64,000 nt of DNA from Capitella teleta (lineage: Eukaryota > Annelida > Polychaeta > Capitellidae), in NCBI GenBank assembly GCA_000328365.1, contig KB298217.1, forward strand, positions 38,375 to 102,374, written 5' to 3'. The notes beneath the pieces are model-generated. The model searched no databases. It saw only the letters and a program-made list of their open reading frames with translations, and had not been told where the DNA came from. Each line of letters opens with the position of its first letter. Position 1 is the stretch's first letter. Of this stretch, positions 1 through 10,300 are shown piece by piece. Position numbers and translations under genes: made by a program.

Positions 1-142
1 CAGGGTTTTTTCGACGAAGCGGGGTTCGAGGAATCCGAGCAATCTGTAATGCTAAAGTATAGAGGAGTCGTCGGGACTTTGAAAACACTTCGACGAAGAG
101 GGGTCTTCGAGTTATCTGTTTTCGAGTTAGCGGGGTTTTACT
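1..142. mobile_element. Right end of a pogo/Tigger-like DNA transposon (partial)
   Basis: The segment ends in a sequence whose reverse complement starts CAGTAAAACCCCGCTAACTC, followed by a TA. That is the look of pogo/Tigger terminal inverted repeats with a TA target site. Inside it, TTCGA-type motifs with nearby GGGG recur (about 10-30, 88-110, 117-142), like the subterminal binding repeats of this superfamily. The other end lies outside the window and no transposase is visible, so autonomous or MITE status cannot be told. Family assignment is by recognition of the terminus only. Confidence 0.45.
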
Positions 143-1960
143 GTATGAGAAAAAAAATCGAAAAAAAATCACATGGTGCCCAGATTTAAGGCTCTGCACA
201 TTATCATCAAAAATTAGAACTAGTGGTGAAACGAAGTCGAAGGATAGGCAATGGAGCATGGAACCTTCTAAGGTTCCTTTCCTGACCATTTTTAGGCATT
301 AGTAATATAAGTCTTATAAGGCCTAAAGAGATGACCCTTTCAGAAAGGTAAGTCAAGTGAAAATATCGCGGAATGTTGAGTGCACTCTAATAATGAAATT
401 GGAACAGAACTAATAGGATATCAGCAAGACATGTTACACTAAACTTAATTTATCTTATCTTTGCGTGGTTTTTAAACTGCAATCTGTTTTGAAAGACTTT
501 CTTGGAGATGCGAAGCACCATTGAAAAGCATTGAGATCTTTTTAACGTGGAGTAGATAGACTACTATTGGTCCACTTTGTATAAGTATCCCCCCAAGATG
601 GCTACAAATGGATCTATCAAACTACGTGATGATGGTGTAGATCAAAATAAAGCCAAAAGAACCCAATTCAAACTTTGGCAAGTTGCCAAGGCACTGGAGC
701 CAGAAACCCGAACTTGATCCTTGATGGTATTCGTCAATCTGAATCTGTGTGTATGGACATGATAACCTGATAGTATGGTGTACATTTCCATTTCTGATTA
801 TATTCCTTCAAACCTTGTCCTGTCAGCCTGAGGATGAGGAGTTCTACTGTTCTGTGAATCATGTCATCACGACCCCTTACTGTAGTGTCATGTCTCTAGG
901 TGAGTAGGTCAACAGGTCAAGTGCATCCCTAACAAGCCCCTTTCCCGTAATAACCTGCAGGGGCATACAATTAAATTCTATTGAATTTGGTTCAATCTCA
1001 CTCTGATGATCTGATCTGCTGATAGCAAGGCAAATGTTTGTTTGAGCGATAATATAGTTATATACAGTCGACAAGGAACAGATCTAGTTTTGATAGACGT
1101 AACAGATGACATAGTCACATATAACATGGGGAACTGTGCAATTCTTTAGTCAAAATCGTGATATAAATCTCACCAACGGATAGATGTCCTTGAGGAAAAC
1201 TTCGCGATTCACTGCATTGTGTGTTTTGACGGAAAACATTGTTATGATAGAATTTGATATGGTCAATCGAATTCCCCAACAATTTCGAATCGTCAGTGCG
1301 TTATGAATTTCCCGATGCACATTGGCGCAACAAGATCAGTTGTTCAAACTGGAACACATTCCGAAATGGCACTAGACCCCGGAGCCGCCGCCGATATGTA
1401 CTAGCCGCCGCCGATTGGCCGTTTAGCCAGCCGTGCGCATTGGTGCCGTCGGCCAGCCGCTCTCAGCCGATCGTTGTCAGCAGCAGCTCTCAGCCGATTC
1501 AATCCAAATATTGTACATGCATTCAGTATTATAAGAAGTTATCATTTGTACATTTGTGTTTATGGTATTGTTTATATAACTGCTATCTGAGCTATCTATG
1601 GAACTAGATTTTATCCAGTTTACTCCATAAAAATAATAAAATTTAAGGATTTATGTCATACGTACTGTATGTATGGCATGTTGTCCCAAAATATATCGGA
1701 CTGACATAGGATGCGCAGTATACGAGTGCGTACTAGGCGCGATAAATGTAAAATATTCCTTCACGAGTACTAGTGCATGTAAATCACTTGTTACTAGCTA
1801 CATGTATATATTACTGGTATATACAACCTAGCTGTACATGGCATTATAAGCCTACCATCTTTTGAATGATTGTTTTTTTAACTATCATAACTTACTGCAC
1901 TGCCGAACCCTCATTTCAGAATTCAGAAGCCAGAATGACATAGCACAGCCAGCATTGTTA
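143..1960. other. Gene-poor stretch, nothing recognised
   Basis: Only short open frames without recognisable domains or signal peptides are present. Around 1375-1500 there is a locally GC-richer patch with repeated AGCCG words, which I cannot assign. No RNA gene was seen. Confidence 0.5.
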
Positions 1961-1961
1961 T

Positions 1962-2115
1962 AGATTTTTTGTTTTTGAAAAAAAATCTATATATCGCTTT
2001 GTTATAGATTTTTTTTTTTTTGAAAAAAAATCTATATATCGCTTTGTTTGTTATAGATTTTTTTTTTTTGAAAAAAAATCTATATATCGCTTTGTTTGTT
2101 TTTTTTTTTTTTTTT
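1962..2115. repeat. Tandem repeat of about 50 bp with internal hairpins
   Basis: About three copies of a unit run in tandem: TATAGATTTTTT, a T-rich run, GAAAAAAAATCTATA, then TATCGCTTTGTT. Within each unit the TATAGATTTTT and AAAAATCTATA arms are inverted repeats able to fold back. A related arm (AAAAAAAATCTATA) recurs near 3382-3396, so the unit may derive from a small inverted-repeat element. Confidence 0.75.
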
Positions 2116-2224
2116 GTCCGTCTGTACCGATATTTCTTGGCTCGATAGCTACTTGAATATACGCACGAATATCGCCAAATTACAGAGGGACAAGGACAAT
2201 TTAGTTTTCTAGCTCTCATTGAAA

Positions 2225-2258
2225 TTTTGAGGTCAAAGGTCAAAGGTCAAGGTCACAA
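2225..2258 (+). repeat. Cluster of four AGGTCA half-sites
   Basis: AGGTCA occurs at about 2230, 2237, 2244 and 2250 with spacings of 1, 1 and 0 bases. This matches the nuclear-receptor half-site in direct-repeat arrangement (DR1, DR1, DR0). It lies next to dispersed repeat copies and no promoter is near, so it is more likely part of a repeat than a working response element. Confidence 0.4.
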
Positions 2259-2439
2259 TGAATCATTGAAATTTGAAACGGGGTTGGCCCTAGCTCATTC
2301 ATTATTTGAGCTACGGCTTTGTAGTTTACACCAAACGATTTAGTGCAACGAGATGTACAACAAAACATATCGCTATAATGGCGCTGGGATGCACCGTTCT
2401 TGCGTAATCTTGCATAACGGTAATTACGAAATATTCAAA

Positions 2440-2575
2440 GGCTAATATCTCGGTTGTTATACAAGCTGTGGCATTGAAATTGACACAGAACATTGCTAGT
2501 ATATACATCTTATTGATTCCAAAGTGTTAGTTAATTAAATTGAAGTTCAAGGTCATGGTGATAATTAACGCTTTT
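2440..2575 (+). repeat. Dispersed repeat family 1, copy a
   Basis: This matches 3112-3250 in the same orientation. Shared landmarks are a TATCT(C/A)(G/A)GTTGTTAT start, GCATTGAAATT(G/T)ACACAG in the middle, and AAG(G/A)TCATGGTG(A/G)TAATTAACGC at the end. The two copies are clearly diverged, so the insertion or duplication is old. Family unknown. Confidence 0.65.
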
Positions 2576-2674
2576 GATTGCGTAATTTGATGATTATTTC
2601 GAATTGTTTTAACTTTAATATTTTATTTAGTATAGTACAACGTGGCCTGTCTTGTGCTCAGAGGAAATGATAAA

Positions 2675-2755
2675 TTTCATCATATTTGTCAGTGTTTACT
2701 CTATACCCATTTTGAGGCGACACTTAGCCTTTTCAGCGTCTTCATCTGAAAAGCA
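2675..2755 (+). repeat. Dispersed repeat family 2, copy a (short)
   Basis: The stretch from TTCATCATATTTGTCAGTG to GGCGACACTTA matches 32205-32262 closely by eye, with the shared core GTGTTTACTC, CCATTTT and AGGCGACACTT. Confidence 0.6.
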
Positions 2756-3111
2756 CAGTCCAGAGGCAAAGTCGCGGACGCAGACGCAGGAGTCCCGAGG
2801 TCGAATCGTCATTTTTTTTTTTTCATCTTAATATTATTTTTATTTATAAATTTTCTTGTCATTTCTGAATATTGGGAGAATGTCGAGGAAGACTGGTTCC
2901 ACCGTTGATTTATTACACCATTATTACTTATTACTTGCAACATTTATTCACGATAATCAGTGGACTAACCAATTCGAAGTAGAAGCTCGCCACTATTTTA
3001 CCGAATCATAGAGCACCAATCCTTGCTTGAGGTGCGTTATGTTTTCTCCAGCGTTGATTTATTACAAAATGGGGGCTGTGAGTTGTGAGACTGACGTTGT
3101 GATTCTCATAA

Positions 3112-3250
3112 ACTCAAAGGTCGATATCTAAGTTGTTATGCTAGCTGTTGCATTGAAATTTACACAGTATTTTGCTAGCATATTGGTCTGACAGAATCCG
3201 AGGTTCTAATCCATTACATCGAATTTCAAGATCATGGTGGTAATTAACGC
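3112..3250 (+). repeat. Dispersed repeat family 1, copy b
   Basis: Diverged direct copy of the 2440-2575 segment, about 670 bp away. It carries the same three landmarks, including GGTAATTAACGCAA at its end. No coding capacity is seen. Confidence 0.65.
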
Positions 3251-3261
3251 AATGTCTGTGT

Positions 3262-3428
3262 ATAACGTCGAAAACGTTTTTAGGCGACACTTTGCAGTTT
3301 TTGCATCATTTTTCAAATATTTTCTATCGTAATCTTCTTTGTTTGGAATTTTTTTCTTTTTTGGACTACGGACTTCTCTCTAAAAAAAATCTATACTTCA
3401 GGCTTCGACTGATTTCTTGTTTCGATGT
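3262..3428 (+). repeat. Dispersed repeat family 2, copy b
   Basis: It contains TTTTTAGGCGACACTTTG and, about 110 bp on, AGGCTTCGACTGATTTCTTG. Both landmarks occur in the same order in the 32.2 kb copy. Confidence 0.6.
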
Positions 3429-4170
3429 CAATCAGTGATCGACCCTTGAGATGAGCGGATCATACGCCGTTTTACGTATTATACGTACATGCATGCATGT
3501 TTTGAATGTCTTCGTTACTAAGTTACGTATAGGTTTATAGACTAGGCCTACTTCGACCCGGACACGCCCTTCCACGACGCAGTAGGCCTAATTGTACTAG
3601 GCTTAAATATCGATCTGGGTTGCTGACCTGAGTGCCCACCTCACAGGACCCGAATAATCAATCGCAGATGCCAACACCTGTTTTAAGCGCGTATATTTGC
3701 TTGCCTCGTCAATATCTCGATCATGTTATTTTATGATCTCGACGAAACGTACGTGGAGGAGGGTAACCTTTTTACACCAAAATAAATCAAGTACACCGCC
3801 TTCTCCCTAACTGATGGCTCTGGAGGGTTGGTGCTATCTGTTAATGTTATGAGTTTATTAAGAAAAAAAATATATAGGCCTATACTAGTACAAATTATGA
3901 AGAAGAAAAGAGCCAGAAATTTTAGAGCCCGTTAATTCGTTCTTCGCCCATTATTATCGATGTTAATTGAATGCTGAAATCTATTTTGAGTCAATGCTAC
4001 ATTTAAATGGTGATGTAATTACCGGAGAAACAATTTGTGAACTATGCCTCACGTGGAATGACTCCGTAGGTGATAACACCGCTGATAACTTTTTTTTTTC
4101 ATTAATGAAACTAATTTTATTGTTTTATTTCATTAAAACTGTAACGGAGTGTTGCAAAATATACTAAATC

Positions 4171-4491
4171 ATGCACACGTATCTCTCTGAAGCCGGTCCT
4201 GACCAGTTGATGATTCCTCTTCAGCGAACTTGCAATTCAGTGAGGGCTGATCGATCGGTCAGCTGCTGCTGTTGGATTTGGCGGTTTACCTCGCACTGTC
4301 AATTTGTCTTCAGAATGCGCTGTAATAAGCTCTTAGACTGGGCTGGAGAAACAACAGAGTTTATCTTAGAGATTGACGATCCGAATGAATCTGTCATCGT
4401 TCATGGTGCTGACCCTGGACCTTCCTGCATGGCTGTTGTCGTTCGAACAACCGATGTCAATGACTTGGCTGTAGATTTGCAGCTGGAGTGA
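4171..4491 (+). CDS. Unrecognised 106-residue open frame
   Basis: An ATG-started frame of ordinary composition that ends in TGA. I recognise no domain. The C-terminal half has a fairly protein-like acidic composition, with alternating hydrophobic and charged residues. It has no signal peptide or membrane segment. CAG sites inside it (near 4225 and 4313) could be splice acceptors, so it might be an exon of an unseen gene or chance. There is no supporting neighbour. Confidence 0.15.
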   Translation: MHTYLSEAGPDQLMIPLQRTCNSVRADRSVSCCCWIWRFTSHCQFVFRMRCNKLLDWAGETTEFILEIDDPNESVIVHGADPGPSCMAVVVRTTDVNDLAVDLQLE

Positions 4492-5044
4492 ACCCAAACG
4501 TATAGTACATGCAGATCTCGAGGTAGCCACAGGACATTGTGGAAGTATAGCAGCTCGATTCTCTGGATCAACTGGATTTAATTCTCATCCGTGGATTTTG
4601 CGACACAATGTTGGCATTCAGGACTTTATTATATATTGCATTTGCAATGAACAAATAGGTTGAGATTTGCGTGAACCACATGCATAGAAGCTAACTCAAG
4701 GCAGATTTGTGGTACATAAGTATAAGTATAAATATGCTTAAAAATTAACGGAAAGGGTGGGGATTGATAAAACAAAATATACTATATATTTTAACGCATG
4801 GATCCTGAATTCCGATATCAATTTCAGATTCAAATTCAAAATTTTCGATGATACACTGTCTTTCTTTATCCACTCTTGAATGCGAATGATACATTTCAAG
4901 TACATTCGGGCCTTTTCTGATGTGGCTATAGCTATGGAACGAGCTCACTCAATGACTGCCTACCTGCGATAGCTTGTGTTCCTCTTTTTAAAAGGAAACT
5001 GAAAAAATTCTATAATTATGCCGAACAGCAGGAGAAGGGCAATG

Positions 5045-5046
<2 letters not shown>

Positions 5047-5088
<42 letters not shown>
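5047..5088. repeat. Poly(A) run of about 42 bases
   Basis: An uninterrupted A run. It could be the tail of an old retroposed sequence on the + strand, but no recognisable body precedes it. Confidence 0.6.
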
Positions 5089-5092
<4 letters not shown>

Positions 5093-5589
5093 GTTTACTA
5101 TTATGGACGTCAGAAAAACTAAAGAGCATTTTTGTTATACTCAATACATTTTGGCTTTAGCTCGTTTTGAAACTAAAATTACATGTATAATCACATAGTG
5201 TTGCTTTTCAAGAGTCGATCAGAACCCTCGCAATGTGGCGGGTGCTTCAACGGAGCCAGTTAACTATTATTATCATTGTAACCAAGGTTATCAGCCTTAG
5301 TAACATCTTGTCACATTCTTGTGGAGTTCGTTACATATCAAAGCGTTCAACATTCAGTTTAACGAACAGTAAATGTAGGTGCGATCACCTCTGATCAAGC
5401 TTCCTTGATTCAGGCAATGTGTGTTTATGCCACAAATGAAAAACTGCAATGACACACTCAAATTTGTCGCACTCCAGTATGAAACAACTTTTAAGGTGAC
5501 TTTAGCTGCTATTAAACGGCTTTGTGTTGTGTGAAATAATATTACCAATCAGGGTATTTTTTGGTACAGTCTTTATACAAAACTAAATT

Positions 5590-5698
5590 TGAGCCTTCTG
5601 GGGGCCGGATTTCATTGAAACTCAAAGAAGGGCTACGGGCCAGACCCAAAGCCCTCGCGGCCGGATCCGGCCCGCGGCCGCCAGATGCCGACCCCTGA
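5590..5698 (-). mobile_element. hAT-like transposon end (partial)
   Basis: Read on the minus strand the segment starts CAGGGGTCGGCATCTGGCGG and continues with GC-rich words (GGCCGCGGGCCGGATCC) and GGGTCTGGCCCG. CAGGGGTCGGCA is a typical start for non-autonomous hAT elements in animals. I did not find the matching far end or a clear 8-bp target duplication, so this is a fragment call by resemblance. Confidence 0.35.
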
Positions 5699-5699
5699 T

Positions 5700-7240
5700 T
5701 TAGTGGGTGGCGCTGATCTTGCATGATCCTTTTAGTAAGTTTGATTGTTCTTTTTTTTCAGTAGTGGTTTTCACATTCTGATGTCTGAGAGCAATCTGTT
5801 CTTGTCCTGTGTAAGCTTTTCGTTCCATCTTTGCATTACAACGGGACTGGTGATGAGTAGGATGAGAATGATGACTTGTAGCCTTGTCGCCACAGAGCAG
5901 CGCCAGAACATGATCCAGGGACAAATTTAGTTTCCAAATGTTCTTTGAAAGAAGAGGAATACAAATTTTATAGTTTCCATTTCCAGAATTCCAATCTGAC
6001 GTGATAAATTCACAATTTTATCCAAAAACAAGAAAATAAATTTGAAATTGCGTCCTTCTCTTTTCGTCACCATGGAAACACGATCGTTTCTTTTGCTAAT
6101 CAGTATATTTTGTTTTTATATATTACGTCTTTGATAATAGCTATCTTGTTCGGCGTTTTATAAATGTGAATGAATGAATTATTTATTTATTGCTAATAAT
6201 TGAATGGGTGAAAAAAAAAACAAGGTAGGTAGGTATACATTGGGGTAAGGCATGCGAGACAAAAGTTCGCCCAAGTAACTATCCCGAATGCGACATTGCT
6301 ATGTCATTCCTAATATAATGTAGTAGCTTGCTATATACATGATATTTTCAATTATTGTCATTAGAAATCTATTTAATTTGAATTTCACTCACAATTCAGA
6401 CAATGGGCAAATAGTATAATTTCATAATATCATACTCGTTTAAAATGAAATCAACCATTATCATATGTTTGTGTGTATAAGTGGCACGAGAGGTCATGAT
6501 CGCATAATTAATTAATTGTTTTGGTCATCAATATATTATGGTCCGATTAATGAGTAGAAGTCTTCTTTTGAGCGTGTTTGCGATGAAATTACATAGGGTG
6601 AAAACGACACTTGCATCAGAGGCCTGACTCAGTATAAAACTCAAAGTAACTCTTTCCCGTGCACACGATGAGCAAGTTACACACACGCCCTGTTTGTTCG
6701 ATGGGTCCTATCATCATTTGACTGATGTTGAAAATTAATAGGCAACATAACTCCAATTAACTTTTAAAACACTTTTGTCCAATGGTCGCATATCCTAACT
6801 GTCCAGTGACACTAATATTCTGGTATACCTGAAGTCAGATTCATACACATTCTTCCGAGATACGGCTTCACATTTTCAATTCAGGCCGAAAACTTTACGC
6901 CTCTGTCAGTGCATCTATAGTAGGCTTTCAACTTCATCAGGAGGAAAATACACGGACGATATGACGATACCATAAAATTATCGTCAATTCCCGAATAAAA
7001 AAATCCTAATCGACCCATTTATTTCTAATAAATCATGGTATCGTTAAATAAGCACACGATGAAAATCGACATCCCTGGAATGTACGTGCTTCTGGTCTTG
7101 ATGGCGTATTGATATCATATACAAATCAGCTTAAACACACAAACCTCCAGATGACAGAATTTTAGTTTGCTGATGATGTTTACTGGATACGTGGCCACTG
7201 ACGTGATGAAGCGTCAGGTGTCTTTTATCGATGTTTGGCA
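5700..7240. other. Gene-poor upstream region
   Basis: AT-rich sequence without recognisable coding or RNA genes. It is the upstream flank of the large adhesive-like gene, so regulatory sites are expected here but none can be named. Confidence 0.4.
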
Positions 7241-7260
7241 GTCCAATACATAAAAGGCAG
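7241..7260 (+). promoter_or_regulatory. CCAAT/TATA-like core promoter of the lectin/vWD gene
   Basis: GTCCAATACATAAAAGGCAG holds a CCAAT word and a TATA-like CATAAAAGG. The ATG lies about 145 bp downstream. Transcription would start near 7280. A GT-AG pair at about 7333-7399 (ACACAG then GTTGGT, and ATCAAG just before the ATG) could be a 66-nt leader intron. Confidence 0.45.
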
Positions 7261-7399
7261 GACGTTTTTTCAGCTGACCATCAGATTCTCGTCAAGCAAA
7301 GTCGAGAACTGCTCCCTGAATTTCACTACACAGGTTGGTTTCAAGCACTAAGCTAGTGTTAGACAATAATTGGGCGCACTAGGGACAAAACTAATCAAG

Positions 7400-10300
7400 A
7401 TGAGGTTGTACTTGCTCGTCCTTTTGGGCGTGGCTCTATTCATTGCCACTTCGGAGGCAAGGAGACTGAGATTGAGAAAACGAATACTACCCAAGACAAG
7501 GACAGTACTTAAAGGAAAGGCTATCAATCTTGCCGAAAGAATTGGTCTTCTGCTTAAAGGCAGAAACAACAAAATTCGCATCACAAGCAGAAGCGAGACG
7601 AGCAGTGAGTTCATTTTACCTCCACTTTCTAGTATTCTTACATGAAATTATTTCAGAGTGTGGCTCTGGGTATGTCTTCTTTGAGGAGACTAACAGCTGC
7701 TACAAGTTCTCGCATAAGTCAGCCAGATTTTCAAAGGCAGAGGCCTATTGTAACAAAGAGGGGGGCAACCTCGTCTCAATTCACAATAAAGCCGAATTTG
7801 ACTTTGTGAAGACTCTGATCAAGAACAATCGGGGCCGCCCCGAAGTCTTGATTGGTCTTAATGACCGTCAGAGTGAAGGCAAGTGGGTGTGGACTGATGG
7901 TACCACAACCGACTTCCTGGACTGGAGTAAGCACGATCCCAACAATGTTCCCGGTGACGGCGACATTGTTCGTATCAAGAAGTACCCCGATGAGAAGGAC
8001 AGCAAGTTTGCTGATGGTGACAGCCGTAAGAACTATCCATTTGTCTGCAAGAAGATCTACGGCAAGAAGGCTGAGCCAATCTTGCGTGAGTAGATATTGA
8101 CTAAAATCATAACTAGTGTGGCCGGGATTGGCCTTGTATAAAATAATCACTTTCAAGAGCTATCTTGGAGAACAACTTATAGCTACTTCATTTTTTTTTT
8201 CATGTATATCCTAGCCAGCCACTGTACATAACCCATATATATTTCAGAACCAAAATGCTCGAACATCCGTGGAGACTCTCGATGCAAGCATGACGCCAAT
8301 AGAGGCCGATGCACGACCTCTGTCGGTAGATACTACAGAGACTGCCCATTGGCTTGTGATTGGTGTTCCGCACAAGAAGACGGTAACTGCAAAGCTGGGT
8401 ATGAGTTGAGAGACGACGGTTTCTGCTGGGGTAAGTTATCATGTGCCGAAGTATGCCTCTTAATTTGTAATGTCATCGGATGTGGACAGATGTTAACGAG
8501 TGTGAAGCTGGAACTCACGATTGTGCAGGAAGCTGCCAAAACACCCCAGGCAGCTTCAAGTGCACTTGCCCCAACGGACAGGTTCAAGTTCGTGTTCAAG
8601 AAAAATGGGCTTGCCACGGTACCCTACTCACTTTCGACACTTGAAGTATTTACATTTTGAAAATTTCTCCTTCAGATGCGCACATTTGCCAAGTCAGTGG
8701 TGATCCTCACTTCTTGACCTTCGACCGTCTTGTCCTCCATTACCAAGGTACATGCGTGTACACTCTTGCCAAGACCATCGACTCCTTCAAGGGAACCCCC
8801 ACCATGCCATCATTCGAGATCAACATTCACCCCGAGCACAGAAATGGCAATGACCGCGTTGCATGGACACAGTACATCGAGTTCAACATCTACAGCATTC
8901 CACTCAGAATTGGCAAGGGACCTGAGCTTACCGTGAGTAATTCCAAGCATTTGAATCGGCTTTTTTTGCAATGTCTAATTCCGTAGGTCGGTGGCCAAAA
9001 AATCACTCTTCCCTCCAAACTTTTCCCCAAACTGACAATCACCTTGAGTGGAGGCAAGATCCTCATCCAAACAGAGAATGGAATCAAGGTTTCCTTCGAT
9101 GGCAACCATCGCGTGGAAGTTCTCGTGCCATCCTCGTACAAGTAAACTGTTTTATGAATCAAATTTTCCTCATAGCATGTCACTTCTCACTCACCAGGGA
9201 GCAAGTGGAGGGTCTCTGCGGTAACTTGGACAATGACAAAAACAACGATTGGGCAATGAAAAATGGCCAGCAGGCCAATGGAGATGTCAATGCTGTCGGA
9301 GACAGCTGGCTGGTTGGTGATCATGCTGATTCTCAGGGGTGAGTGCCTGTATACCTATCACATAATTGATTGGACTGTAACCTGTTCACATTAAACCGCT
9401 GACTACAATCCTATGCCGACCGTGGGGGTCGAGGTCCCGGGTTCGAGACCTGATCATGCCGCGGGCGTTATGATTGTGAATTATAATTGTAATCCGTTAT
9501 AATTGTAATTCTTCGGTGACTCTGCGGTGCTGCCCAACTGCGTAACAAGGCCGGGCGCTGTGTACTACTGTCTATGGTGGTATGCAGGATAAAGAACCCT
9601 TTGGGATTTATTGATAAGAGTAGGGGGAAACCCCGGTCCCGGGCCTTCTGTTCTGGCGCCCGTATCATCCGATCGGATTGGGTGGAGCCGTAAAACCCCA
9701 CCACTCTCTCTAATTATTTCCATAATATATGTACATGTGCTTGAGTTTGTTTTCGTCTTAAATACTTCGAGCCTCCTCAAACCAATACTTCACTTTCGCA
9801 CAAAAAGCTTCCAAATCTTTCAAAACGAAGATTATGTAACTTTTTAGTCGAATTTATTTATCATACACCTATGCATCTGGACAGCCATGGCGCTGCTCGA
9901 GATATCTGTCCTATCTGTTATCATTACGCAGTAGGCTACGATGTAATCACAAATCTCACCTCCAGGCTTCTAATTTCTATTGGTTTACAACTCATGAAAT
10001 TGTCTGTGCATCACACTATATAGTCAAAATGGCATCTTAGGTGTTGTACTGTTGTGGTAGAGATCCAAACACAAATTGAAGTCTCGCGTCTCTTCATATT
10101 ATGTAACACACAACGGCCGCCTCTGCGTTAATAAGTGATCCAAGTGAAATATTTCTCTGTGTTGTAGATGCGCTGCACCTCCCGCTGAAGTTAAGGAATG
10201 CCCCAAGGCTGAAAACAAACAAGATGCCGAGACCAAGTGTGCACCTCTCAAGAACAAATCCGGTCCTCTTGGAAAGTTCTTCCAATATGTGAGTATAGAT

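Noticed and set aside
1923-2243. Lys/Phe-rich 106-codon minus-strand frame
   Set aside because: It is a translation of the T-rich tandem repeat.
7370-7402. Earlier in-frame ATG (MGALGTKLIK) as the start of the adhesive-like protein
   Set aside because: The ATG at 7400 gives a compact canonical signal peptide, and a splice acceptor (ATCAAG) may lie just before it. The upstream ATG cannot be fully excluded.
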